From the NCBI GenBank assembly GCA_002699585.1, contig PABP01000032.1, positions 14,636-78,635 of the forward strand: a stretch of DNA of 64,000 nucleotides, read 5' to 3'. This DNA is from Anaerolineaceae bacterium. Its GTDB lineage: Bacteria; Chloroflexota; Anaerolineae; Aggregatilineales; Phototrophicaceae. The notes below the pieces were generated by a model, which was not told the origin of the DNA, made no database searches, and was given only the letters and a program-made list of their open reading frames with translations. Positions 17,918 through 26,161 of the stretch are shown here, piece by piece (position 1 is the stretch's first letter; each line of letters starts with the position of its first letter). The position numbers and the translations under genes were made by a program.

Positions 17918-19543
17918 TTACACATACTTAACTAATCTAAACCCCCAGAGATTAAAGCTCAAATGAGGTTTTCTTGTAGTGCGTTTTTGAATAGCTAGTT
18001 CAGTGCTCCTCCAGCTTCCGCCTCTTAGTGGTTTCTTTTCTTTATCTAGTTCTAGACACCATTCCCATACGTTGCCTAGCATGTCTACAACTCCGAAAGG
18101 GCTGTCACCTACATTCTCGTAGTGATTTACAACTGTTGTTTGGCCCCAACTCATGCTGGTTGCAGAACTATTGCATCTATCAGATGACCATATAGTTCCC
18201 CAAGGGTATGGACGGCTGTCACTACCTTGAGCTGCATACTGCCATTGTTCCTCTGTTGGTAGCTCAATTCTCTCGCCCATTTTTCTGCTAAGCCAGCGAG
18301 AAAAAGCAAATGCTTCGTGCCAAGATACACCTATTACTGGAAGTGTGATTCTATTCCATTTGGGATCGTGCCAATATCGTGGGGACTTCCAATTGTTTGT
18401 TACTTTCTCTTGCCATCCTGATTGAAGCCACCATTCGCTATTATGATAACCACCGTCACCTTTGAAAACAGCGAACTGTGTGTTCGTCACGGGGTATTTG
18501 GCGATGCTGTAGCCCTTGTCGGGAATTTCGATCCAATCGAATGGCGCAGGCATCAGACTTTTGTTGGTGTGTTTTGCTGGTGACTTAATTGGTTGTGGTG
18601 GTGCAGAGCTTGGTTGTTGGGCAATGGTCGGTGATGGTGTGGTGTGAGCCGGTTTTTGGTTTGTACTGATGCTACCTTGCCCTAATCCACATGGATCAAA
18701 AACTCCTTCCAGGAAATCCTTGGGGAACAAGGCTTGATAGGCTTCCCATTTGGATTTGAAAATGAAGCGTGCACTTCTCCGTTCGTCAATTTCGATCAAT
18801 TCGGCATATAGTGCCAACAGTTCCAACCATTCCGCTGCTATATCGGCATAGTCACTGTCGTTCCGTCGAACTAACGCACTGAAGTGCTTTTCTGCATCCG
18901 CAAATGCTAGCCTTTCCGCATAGTCACACGCTGCGTCGTAGAGCGCATGGTTGCTAGCATGTACGCTTTTGCTATCCGGGTTAATCGGTGTCGGAACGTT
19001 GATGACACGTGGCCAGTTATTTTCAAACAATTCAATCGCTGTCTGGAAACGACCGTAGAATTCTGAGCCAACATAAAAGAGGAACTGTACATCCCGCAAC
19101 CACTCTGGAACCAGTTCCCAGTAGGTGATGTTGTATTTCCAGGATTTCGGATCAAGAAAAAACTCGCCTTCTAAGACGATTGGCACCACCGGGAGATTTC
19201 GTCGATGAGCATAATCCAGTTCTGCCTGACAGACCTCACTTTGCAAGCTGGCTTTCGACATGTTGAACACAAACACATCGCAATCGATGATCGCGTCCAC
19301 GATAGCGTCCCACCAATTGGGGCTGGCAGGCGGCAGGTTGTACTTATCCTGCCAGGTCGTGTAACGTGGCGTGGCATCATCATATCTCAACAAACCCAGG
19401 TCACGGGCAATTTTGTCAACCTTTGCCGCGTCACTGCTGCGGTAGCTGATGAAAAGCTTCTTCGTTTTGGGAATCATCACCATACTTCGTAGGTTAGCGT
19501 GTTTATAGTTGTCCATTATGCTCCGTATGGGGATTAAGGACAA
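17918..19543 (-). CDS. TIR domain - SUMF1/formylglycine-generating-enzyme-like fusion protein
   Basis: A 541-residue protein. The N-terminal TIR domain (~residues 26-130: KKLFISYRSSD, WWDAIVDAIIDCDVFVFNMS, SEVCQAELDYAHRRNLPVVP) includes the S-x-x-C-x-x-E segment that holds the catalytic Glu of NAD-consuming TIRs. A helical linker and Pro-rich stretch follow, then a SUMF1 domain (~residues 335-541: YPVTNTQFAVF, GVSWHEAFAFSRWLS, LPTEEQWQYAAQG, GVVDMLGNVWEWCLE, RGGSW, GFRLV). TIR-SUMF1 fusions are known in filamentous bacteria and Chloroflexota. In such proteins the SUMF1 part usually lacks oxidase function and may act as a ligand-binding module (established in general terms). A role in immunity or regulated death is an inference. 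Confidence 0.85.
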   Translation of the reverse strand: MSLIPIRSIMDNYKHANLRSMVMIPKTKKLFISYRSSDAAKVDKIARDLGLLRYDDATPRYTTWQDKYNLPPASPNWWDAIVDAIIDCDVFVFNMSKASLQSEVCQAELDYAHRRNLPVVPIVLEGEFFLDPKSWKYNITYWELVPEWLRDVQFLFYVGSEFYGRFQTAIELFENNWPRVINVPTPINPDSKSVHASNHALYDAACDYAERLAFADAEKHFSALVRRNDSDYADIAAEWLELLALYAELIEIDERRSARFIFKSKWEAYQALFPKDFLEGVFDPCGLGQGSISTNQKPAHTTPSPTIAQQPSSAPPQPIKSPAKHTNKSLMPAPFDWIEIPDKGYSIAKYPVTNTQFAVFKGDGGYHNSEWWLQSGWQEKVTNNWKSPRYWHDPKWNRITLPVIGVSWHEAFAFSRWLSRKMGERIELPTEEQWQYAAQGSDSRPYPWGTIWSSDRCNSSATSMSWGQTTVVNHYENVGDSPFGVVDMLGNVWEWCLELDKEKKPLRGGSWRSTELAIQKRTTRKPHLSFNLWGFRLVKYV

Positions 19544-19778
19544 TCAACTTCCGCCGAATTTTCCTTTCCGATCCCGAAAAACTCCTAAGCTCACTCTGAA
19601 ATATTCAGACAGTCGTACCACCTCAATCTGCTAGGCTGAATGTGTCAGGAGATGAGGTGGCAGCGCTTCCAACCCGTGCCAGATGACCCCACGCACACAT
19701 ATCTACAGCGTCATGGCGCACAGGACGGATGCTCTTCTGCCACCTTTTCATTCATATTCGATTCAGGAGGACCCACAA

Positions 19779-20018
19779 GTGGATCTGGCTACCGCAATTG
19801 AGCAGCTTTTCGGGGATGTGCAGGCTGCTGCACAGACCATCGCACCTCTTGTTGCCGTCATCGGCTTCATCGGGCTCGGGGTGATGTACATGGGTTCCAG
19901 TTGGCCCCTGATCGGGGACTGGAAAAAGGACAACCCCAAAGCCGCCAATCAGGTGGTGATGGGCCTGCTCTTCGTGATTTTCGCCTCCAGCGTGACGACG
20001 CTGATCAGCTTCTCTTAA
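19779..20018 (+). CDS. VirB2/TrbC-like pilin-type small membrane protein
   Basis: I prefer the GTG start at 19779, because AGGAGG at 19765-19770 sits 8 bases upstream; an ATG at 19683 would add 32 residues. The 79-residue product has two hydrophobic helices (TIAPLVAVIGFIGLGVMYMG and QVVMGLLFVIFASSVTTLI) split by a short polar loop (DWKKDNPKAAN), the layout of VirB2/TrbC-type conjugative pilins. It is followed by VirB3- and VirB4-like genes in the order usual for type IV secretion systems. Confidence 0.75.
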   Translation: MDLATAIEQLFGDVQAAAQTIAPLVAVIGFIGLGVMYMGSSWPLIGDWKKDNPKAANQVVMGLLFVIFASSVTTLISFS

Positions 20019-20084
20019 ACCATCTCCTCTCCTGGGATGCGTCGCCTGATGTGTCCCATTCATTTCATTATATAGGAGGCGTTA

Positions 20085-20552
20085 TTGGCTGCGGATTTTA
20101 AATCGCATGTGCTGCTGCGAGATGAGAAGGGGCTGTTTGGCATTCCGTTCAAGCGGTTGCTGCTGGCAGGTGTCGGCGCTGGCCTGACCTACACGATTAT
20201 CAATCTGGCATTGCCCGGTTGGTCGATTGCGGTGGCTGTCGTGACGGGGATTGCCATCATCGTCCTGACATCGCCGCGTGGCGGCATTCCGCTCTGGAAC
20301 CGAATCATCTATCGGCTGCGCGGATCGCTGCTGCTACATACAGTGCGACATCCCAAGAGTGGCATGGGGCAGTTGGTCAACATACTGGATTTGCCACTCG
20401 AACTGGTGCGGCTGGATGGCGCACAGGTGTTTTCTCCACCTGGCGGCGACTTCGAGATTGACCTGCGCGAGTGGATCACATTCGCCTATGCCAACGAGTC
20501 AGATGGTCTGGTATTCGTGGATGGGCCACTGAAAGAGGTGTTGTATGAGTAA
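20085..20552 (+). CDS. VirB3/PrgI-like membrane protein
   Basis: 155 residues from a TTG start at 20085, fixed by AGGAGG at 20074-20079. Two adjacent hydrophobic segments lie near residues 20-60 (LLLAGVGAGLTYTIINLALP, SIAVAVVTGIAIIVLTS), followed by an amphipathic domain (LWNRIIYRLRGSLLLHTVRH). Small proteins of this form directly precede VirB4 in Gram-positive-type systems (PrgI/TcpE/VirB3 role: anchoring the ATPase at the membrane). The end overlaps the VirB4 start by 8 bp. Confidence 0.7.
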   Translation: MAADFKSHVLLRDEKGLFGIPFKRLLLAGVGAGLTYTIINLALPGWSIAVAVVTGIAIIVLTSPRGGIPLWNRIIYRLRGSLLLHTVRHPKSGMGQLVNILDLPLELVRLDGAQVFSPPGGDFEIDLREWITFAYANESDGLVFVDGPLKEVLYE

Positions 20553-22659
20553 GGCTAGCACCTTCCTGATTGAACCTTTCGATATCATGCTCCATGCGAC
20601 GGAAGAAGGCGTGCAATCATTGCAGGCGCGCTTTTCGACGTGGCTGCGGACGCTCAATAGCCCGGCGCGCTTCATCTGCTGGCAGATGCCCGCCACGCTG
20701 GATGAGAAGATCAATGATTTGAGCCGTCAGGCGAAGGAAACTGATGATCCTCAGCGGGCACAGCTCCTGATGGAATACCGTCGCTACTACGAGCAGCTCG
20801 ACGACAACGCCGAGTACCAGCGGGCACTGTGCGGCATGGCAGTCTGGTCGGATCAGAACCCACGTGCGCTGGCGGGTGGTATGGCTTCCTCCTTTGACAC
20901 GTCGGTGGTCGAAGGGGCGTGGCCTGCGCTGTTTGAGGGTAAGTACGAAATCCGAGATGCCCCGTTCTGGCATCTGGCTCCGGTGGGCCGCCCGGGTGGA
21001 CGTCCATTGTGGGCCATCCTTAACAGCTACGAATTTGCGCCATCGACCTGGAATTTCTTTCGTCCACTGCCGCCGCTGCTGCGGCTCAACTTCCCGCTGG
21101 CACTGTCGATCGACATTCCGAAGACCTATGAGCGCAACAGCGCCATCGATGCGCTGGAGGGCATCATTCAGGCCTACGAAGTCCATCTCTCCGGCGCAAG
21201 CGGTGAAGACAGCCGCTCAGTCCAACGTATCAGCGACTGTCGCAAAGCTTTGCAGGAGATTAACGCCGGGGACGCGCTGCATCTGGTGCAGGTTAGCATT
21301 GCCATCGCTGCCGATGATCTGGACACGCTGCGCGAACGGATCGCGACCGTCATCAACGAGACGCGGGCATGGTTCAGCCTGCGCCATGAAGTGGGCGAGT
21401 TGCTGGCTCGCAGTCTGGGATTCTTCGCCGCCAAAAGCACCAGGCAGATCGGGTTGCCCGATACCACCTGGCCCGTCGTGTCACGTGAACTGGCCTTGAT
21501 GCTCTCGCCGCTGGGCTACCGCAAACTGTCGGGCACCGATGGTGTATTGCGTGGGGAAGCGGTCGGCGCGGCCTATCCGGTCTTCCATGACTCCTGGCGC
21601 GACAAACGCGCCACCCACGAGATCTGGGTGGGCACGTCTGGTTTTGGGAAAACGTTCGCCAACAACTGCTACCTGACCCGCGAATACGCCGAGAACGGCA
21701 TCCCCTTCGATCTACTGGAACCGATGGGGCATGGCAAGCATATCGCCAAGGCGTTCGGCTTGCCCTGGTACGTGATGAGCGCGAAAGCGACCAAACTCAA
21801 CCCGCAGGACGTGATGTTCCCGACGCTCATCGAGCAGGTGTCACACACCACACGCATCTACGAGACAGTGCTGGGACGTCCGCTCTCCGGCGGGCAGCGG
21901 CAGAACCTGGAGCGTGGTTTGTTAGGTGAGGCGCTGGAAATCCTCTACAAGGGTTTTTCGCAGCTGGAACAGGTCACGCCAGAGGTCACGCCGACCTGTG
22001 ATGTGGTTTGCGACGTGCTGGCGGGGTTGGGCGAGAAGGACGCCACACGCCACATCGCTCGCGACCTAGCTGACGAGATTGCCGGGCTGTGTACCGGATC
22101 AGGCCCATGGTCTAGCTTCCTCAACGGCATAACTAATGTGGATTTGACACGCGGTGGCCGAGATTGGATTCGTCCGCGTGTATTCAGCTTCCACGAGCTG
22201 GAGAGCGACCCCATTCTACAGGCCCTAGCCTACACGCAGGTGCTCTCTGCTATCCGCCGCGACGCCCTGGTAGACGAGCAGCCACGCATCATCGCGGTGG
22301 ACGAGGTCTATCGCCTGATGCGGCATCCGAGCCTGCTGGACTTCCTGATTGAAGCGGCAAAGACCTTCCGAACGAGACGCAAAAAGCTGATCTGTATCGA
22401 TCAGCAGATGTCGATTTTCCTTGACGGAAAGGCGCGGCTGGTGTTCGAGAACAGTCCCATCCGGGTGATTTTCAGCCAGCGGCAGGGCATGAATGTCTTC
22501 CACGAGGATGCCGCCTTTCAGCACCTGAACCAACAGCACCGTGACATCATCGCCGCGCTGCCGCGCTTCCACTTTGTGCTGGATATTCAGGACGAGGGGC
22601 TGTGGTACGCGAGAAGCGTCGCGACCCCCGGCGAACTGGCACGCTTCTCGACGACGTGA
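20545..22659 (+). CDS. virB4: VirB4/TraE-family conjugation ATPase
   Basis: A 704-residue protein of the FtsK/HerA-like class. Walker A GTSGFGKT is at residues 363-370 and Walker B is in RIIAVDEVYRLM (~residue 580). The C-terminal motif region IRVIFSQRQGMN...ALPRFHFVLDIQDEGL is typical of VirB4. The N-terminal half is the membrane-docking domain. It powers pilus assembly and substrate transfer at the inner face of the membrane. It overlaps the preceding gene by 8 bp and is followed closely by a small ORF and topoisomerase. Confidence 0.9.
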   Translation: MSKASTFLIEPFDIMLHATEEGVQSLQARFSTWLRTLNSPARFICWQMPATLDEKINDLSRQAKETDDPQRAQLLMEYRRYYEQLDDNAEYQRALCGMAVWSDQNPRALAGGMASSFDTSVVEGAWPALFEGKYEIRDAPFWHLAPVGRPGGRPLWAILNSYEFAPSTWNFFRPLPPLLRLNFPLALSIDIPKTYERNSAIDALEGIIQAYEVHLSGASGEDSRSVQRISDCRKALQEINAGDALHLVQVSIAIAADDLDTLRERIATVINETRAWFSLRHEVGELLARSLGFFAAKSTRQIGLPDTTWPVVSRELALMLSPLGYRKLSGTDGVLRGEAVGAAYPVFHDSWRDKRATHEIWVGTSGFGKTFANNCYLTREYAENGIPFDLLEPMGHGKHIAKAFGLPWYVMSAKATKLNPQDVMFPTLIEQVSHTTRIYETVLGRPLSGGQRQNLERGLLGEALEILYKGFSQLEQVTPEVTPTCDVVCDVLAGLGEKDATRHIARDLADEIAGLCTGSGPWSSFLNGITNVDLTRGGRDWIRPRVFSFHELESDPILQALAYTQVLSAIRRDALVDEQPRIIAVDEVYRLMRHPSLLDFLIEAAKTFRTRRKKLICIDQQMSIFLDGKARLVFENSPIRVIFSQRQGMNVFHEDAAFQHLNQQHRDIIAALPRFHFVLDIQDEGLWYARSVATPGELARFSTT

Positions 22660-22676
22660 AACGAGAGTGAGATGAG

Positions 22677-22871
22677 ATGGCGAAGAAAGAGATCGTACAC
22701 CCCTGGCAGCAGATCGAGGAACAGGCTTTCCATGCCTTCCGGGAATGGCCCTTGTGGTTGGTGCTGCGTAAGCGCGAGCTGGCGGCCCAACAATCCGACA
22801 GTCGAGCGACAGCACGTCCGGGTACTGCTGCGGGTGCTGGTCAACCAACTGAGCGACCGGAGGGCAATTAG
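22677..22871 (+). CDS. small basic protein of the transfer operon
   Basis: A 64-residue frame (start MAKKEIVHPWQQIEEQAFHA) placed exactly in the gap between virB4 and the topoisomerase gene. It has a mixed charged N-terminus with a helix (WPLWLVLRKRELAAQQ) and a low-complexity Gly/Ala/Pro tail. No family is recognised. The operon position and fit of the gap support it as real. Confidence 0.5.
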   Translation: MAKKEIVHPWQQIEEQAFHAFREWPLWLVLRKRELAAQQSDSRATARPGTAAGAGQPTERPEGN

Positions 22872-22895
22872 TCGATGGATCGAGGAGCAAAACAC

Positions 22896-24764
22896 ATGAA
22901 ACTGGTCATCGTGGAATCACCAGCTAAGGCGAAAAAGATTGCGGGTTATCTGGGTGACGGTTGGAAGGTCGAAGCCTCACGCGGTCATGTCCGCGACCTG
23001 CCGGAGACTGAACTGGGCATCGATGTGGATGGCGGCTTCTGTCCGCAGTACACCGTGCTGCCGGGCAAGGGCAACCTGGTCAAGAAGCTGGTGAAGGCGA
23101 TTCGTGAGGCGAACGAGGTCTATCTCGCTACCGACCCGGATCGAGAAGGGGAAGCCATCGCCTGGCATCTGTTGCAACTGGCGGGCAAGCTCAAAAGTAA
23201 AGCCGTTTTTCGTGCGGCTTTTAATGCCATCACGGAGGACGCCGTTAAGGCAGCTCTGGCTGATCCACGCCAAATGGACACGGCGCTGGTGGAGGCACAG
23301 AGCGCACGGCGTATCGTGGATCGACTGGTGGGTTATCTGGTGTCGCCGCTGGCGTGCAAGGCCCTGGACGGACGCCTCTCTGCGGGTCGTGTGCAGAGCG
23401 TGGCGCTGCGGCTGGTGGTCGAGCGTGAACGCAAGATTGAAGGCTTTGTGACCGAAGCCTACTGGACGCTCCGCGCTCTGCTGGATGCCGATGGTACCCG
23501 GTTCGAGGCGACACTGCACAAGCTCAAAGACGCCGATGTGAAATTCTCATCCTCCGAGAAGGCGAAGAAGCTGGTCGGGCTGCTTCAGGGTGCGAGCTTC
23601 TGGACGGGCAAGATCGGACAAACGCTCAAACTGCTCAAGCCGCTGCCACCCTTTACCACCTCGTCTTTGCAGCAGGCTGCATCGAAAGGGCTGGGGTTGT
23701 CACCGGACAAAACAATGCAGCTGGCGCAGACGCTGTACGAGCAGGGTCTCATCACCTATCACCGTACGGATGGGGTGACGGTGGCACCTGAGGCACAGGC
23801 AGCCGCACGGGAAGTCATTCTGCGCGACTACGGACAAGTCTATCTGCAGCCCACATCCCCGACTTATAAGGTGAAATCCGCCAATGCTCAGGAAGCACAC
23901 GAGGCGATCCGTCCAACAGATGTGTCGAAGCTGCCCGACGAGAACGCCGAGAGCGACGGGGCGAAGCTCTACGCCCTGATCTGGCGGCGCTTCATCGCCT
24001 CGCAGATGACCTCGGCTCGCTACACCGTGACCGGGGCGCTGATCTATGCGGGGCAGACACGGGAGAAGCCATTTCCACTGGTGTTCAAGGCGAGTGGGCG
24101 CGAGCTGGTCTTCGACGGTTTCCTGCGCGTCTACGAGGAGCCGGATGATGTGGACGATGAAGCGGAAAAGAGTGGCACAGTGCCAGCACTCAAGGAAGGG
24201 CAGCCGCTGACGTTGGTCGATCTGCCAATTGATGAGTCGCAGACCCGTCCGCCGTCGCGCTACAGCGAAGCGGCGCTGGTGCAGGCCCTGGAGAAACACG
24301 GCATTGGCAGGCCCTCAACTTACGCCAGCATGGTGAAGGTCATCAAGGATAAACAATACGTGGCGGTCAAGCAGAAATGGCTGGTGCCAACCGAGACAGG
24401 CACGACGCTGTGTGATTTTGTGGTAGAGCGCTTTCCAGGCGTGTTCGAGGTGGGCTACACCGCTCGTCTGGAAGCGGCACTCGATCGTGTGGCCTCGGGA
24501 GAGATGCAGCAGGTTGAGGTCTTGGACACTTTCTGGCGGGGCTTCCAGCCACAGTTGAAGACCGCGACTGAGTACGCGCTGGCGCAGGTCAAGGCGAGGC
24601 CGAAGGCGCAGCCGATTGGTGAGACCTGTCCCGAATGCGGTGGTGAGCTGGTCGAGCGGCAGGGATCGAACGGACCGTTCGTGGGCTGTGCGAATTATCC
24701 CACATGCACCTACACCCGCAACGTCGAACATAAGCCTCTCGTGCTGCATCCGGTGGAGGAGTAG
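22896..24764 (+). CDS. topA: type IA DNA topoisomerase
   Basis: A 622-residue enzyme. I choose the ATG at 22896 (preceded by GAGGAG) because MKLVIVESPAKAKKI is the standard start of the Toprim domain. Toprim acidic residues appear in LATDPDREGEAIAWHL. The catalytic Tyr is about residue 288 in ITYHRTDG. Domain motifs AQEAHEAIRPT and LEKHGIGRPSTYA follow. The protein ends with one C4 zinc ribbon (CPECGGELV...FVGCANYPTC). It is shorter than chromosomal TopA (usually three or more zinc modules) and fits plasmid/ICE-borne topoisomerases that act during conjugative DNA transfer. Confidence 0.93.
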   Translation: MKLVIVESPAKAKKIAGYLGDGWKVEASRGHVRDLPETELGIDVDGGFCPQYTVLPGKGNLVKKLVKAIREANEVYLATDPDREGEAIAWHLLQLAGKLKSKAVFRAAFNAITEDAVKAALADPRQMDTALVEAQSARRIVDRLVGYLVSPLACKALDGRLSAGRVQSVALRLVVERERKIEGFVTEAYWTLRALLDADGTRFEATLHKLKDADVKFSSSEKAKKLVGLLQGASFWTGKIGQTLKLLKPLPPFTTSSLQQAASKGLGLSPDKTMQLAQTLYEQGLITYHRTDGVTVAPEAQAAAREVILRDYGQVYLQPTSPTYKVKSANAQEAHEAIRPTDVSKLPDENAESDGAKLYALIWRRFIASQMTSARYTVTGALIYAGQTREKPFPLVFKASGRELVFDGFLRVYEEPDDVDDEAEKSGTVPALKEGQPLTLVDLPIDESQTRPPSRYSEAALVQALEKHGIGRPSTYASMVKVIKDKQYVAVKQKWLVPTETGTTLCDFVVERFPGVFEVGYTARLEAALDRVASGEMQQVEVLDTFWRGFQPQLKTATEYALAQVKARPKAQPIGETCPECGGELVERQGSNGPFVGCANYPTCTYTRNVEHKPLVLHPVEE

Positions 24765-24770
24765 TCGGTC

Positions 24771-25925
24771 ATGAGCCAATACGAGCCACCACCCATCGAT
24801 TACAGCACGCTGGAACCGCCGCCGCATGATTATGGCTACGATGACAGCCTGGACTATGACCCGTATCCACTGCCACTGGCGGAGGATATGCCACCGCCAT
24901 CTATTCTGGACGGCGTGATTCCGGACGACTACACGCCGGATGACCTCGAGATTCTACCGGACCTACCGCCCCACAGTCAGGATGGTTTGCAGGGCTTTGA
25001 GGAACCAGAACCAGCGGATGAAAGCTGGTCATGGCATGATGCCCGACTGATGGGTGTTGATCGTGGTGAAACTGCTGGTGAGAACCGCTACGAAATCGGC
25101 GCGGTTGACCTCTACGCCAACGCTGATACCGGCGATCTGGGTGGCAGTTATCTGGCTATCGCTGCATCGGGCGATGTGGACGAGTCGACCCGTATCTACC
25201 ACGATTTGCAGGCGCAGATGCATGAACAAGGCTTATCGCCCTACCAGGTGCCGGATTTCGCGGAAGGCAAAGCCTTCGAGATGCATCCTGAGCCACAGAA
25301 CTGGCGTGGTGCGGAACCAGCAGAATATGAAGCCTATGAATACCTGCGCGACCTGGAAGCGTTCGACCGGGCGCTGGCGGACGACCCGCCCGAAGAATCC
25401 ATCGACCCGCTCTTGCAGACCGCCATCGAACTGGGCGGGGTCGTCGTTGAGCAGGAGATCGAACCGGAACCGGAACCGGAAGTAGACGAGGCGGCGTTTC
25501 AGGCGTTGAACGCCATCGGGGTACAGGCAGATAACTTCGACCCCCATGCTGACCCGCCGCCATTCTACGATGCCGCAACCGGTACTGCCTACTGGATCGG
25601 AGTTTTCCAGGCTGACAGGGACGACACCAGCAACTGCGTGACCAGTATCCTGTCGCTGGGGCGCAATCCGGAGACGGGCCAGATGGAAGCGCAGCTCGCG
25701 CCCTGCGTACCCGGCGACTGGGATAAAGCCTATGCTTCCGCCGAATATCTGATTGAGGTGGCACAGAAAGGTGGCATTGAGCAGGTCTTTGATACGGCAG
25801 AAGGGATGGCGCTGGCGACCGATCAGCGCGACTTCTGGGAGAGCGACCGCGGTGTGGCGCTTGAACCGGATACCACCCAAGAAATTGCCGACTTTACCCG
25901 TGAGTCGTGGGAGGTGGGATTGTGA
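24771..25925 (+). CDS. acidic hypothetical protein of the transfer operon
   Basis: A 384-residue, very acidic and proline-rich protein. The first ~85 residues are low complexity (EPPPIDYSTLEPPPHDYGYD). Two alpha/beta segments then follow (SWHDARLMGVDRGETAGENRYEIGAV; TGTAYWIGVFQADRDDTSNC). It starts 6 bp after topA, and its stop overlaps the RHH gene start. No signal peptide or membrane segment. No family recognised. It shares its acidic composition and DLYA/ALDD-type helices with the 593-residue protein two genes on, suggesting a common role. Confidence 0.55.
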   Translation: MSQYEPPPIDYSTLEPPPHDYGYDDSLDYDPYPLPLAEDMPPPSILDGVIPDDYTPDDLEILPDLPPHSQDGLQGFEEPEPADESWSWHDARLMGVDRGETAGENRYEIGAVDLYANADTGDLGGSYLAIAASGDVDESTRIYHDLQAQMHEQGLSPYQVPDFAEGKAFEMHPEPQNWRGAEPAEYEAYEYLRDLEAFDRALADDPPEESIDPLLQTAIELGGVVVEQEIEPEPEPEVDEAAFQALNAIGVQADNFDPHADPPPFYDAATGTAYWIGVFQADRDDTSNCVTSILSLGRNPETGQMEAQLAPCVPGDWDKAYASAEYLIEVAQKGGIEQVFDTAEGMALATDQRDFWESDRGVALEPDTTQEIADFTRESWEVGL

Positions 25926-26161
25926 GCGATGGCATAACCCGCGATTATAGCTTTACCGTGCGCTTCTCGGCTGACGAACGGACGGCACTCGAGGCGCTGG
26001 CAGCGCAGTGGCAGTTGGATAAATCCGCAACCGTTCGCCGGGCTTTGCAGATGGCATTAAAACGTCAGCGACTGCCGGAAAGGGGTCACTTTGTGGCACT
26101 CCAACCGGAAGTGGTCAGCTTCCCCGTGCGCTTGAGTGGAAAGGGGTCGCATGACGGATAA
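25922..26161 (+). CDS. ribbon-helix-helix DNA-binding protein
   Basis: 79 residues from a GTG at 25922 that overlaps the preceding stop (GTGA). The segment DYSFTVRFSADERTALEALAAQWQLDKSATVRRALQMALKRQ is a typical CopG/Arc-type ribbon-helix-helix: a beta strand, then two helices. Such proteins regulate plasmid genes or act as relaxosome accessory proteins. The end overlaps the next gene by 11 bp. Confidence 0.75.
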   Translation: MSDGITRDYSFTVRFSADERTALEALAAQWQLDKSATVRRALQMALKRQRLPERGHFVALQPEVVSFPVRLSGKGSHDG

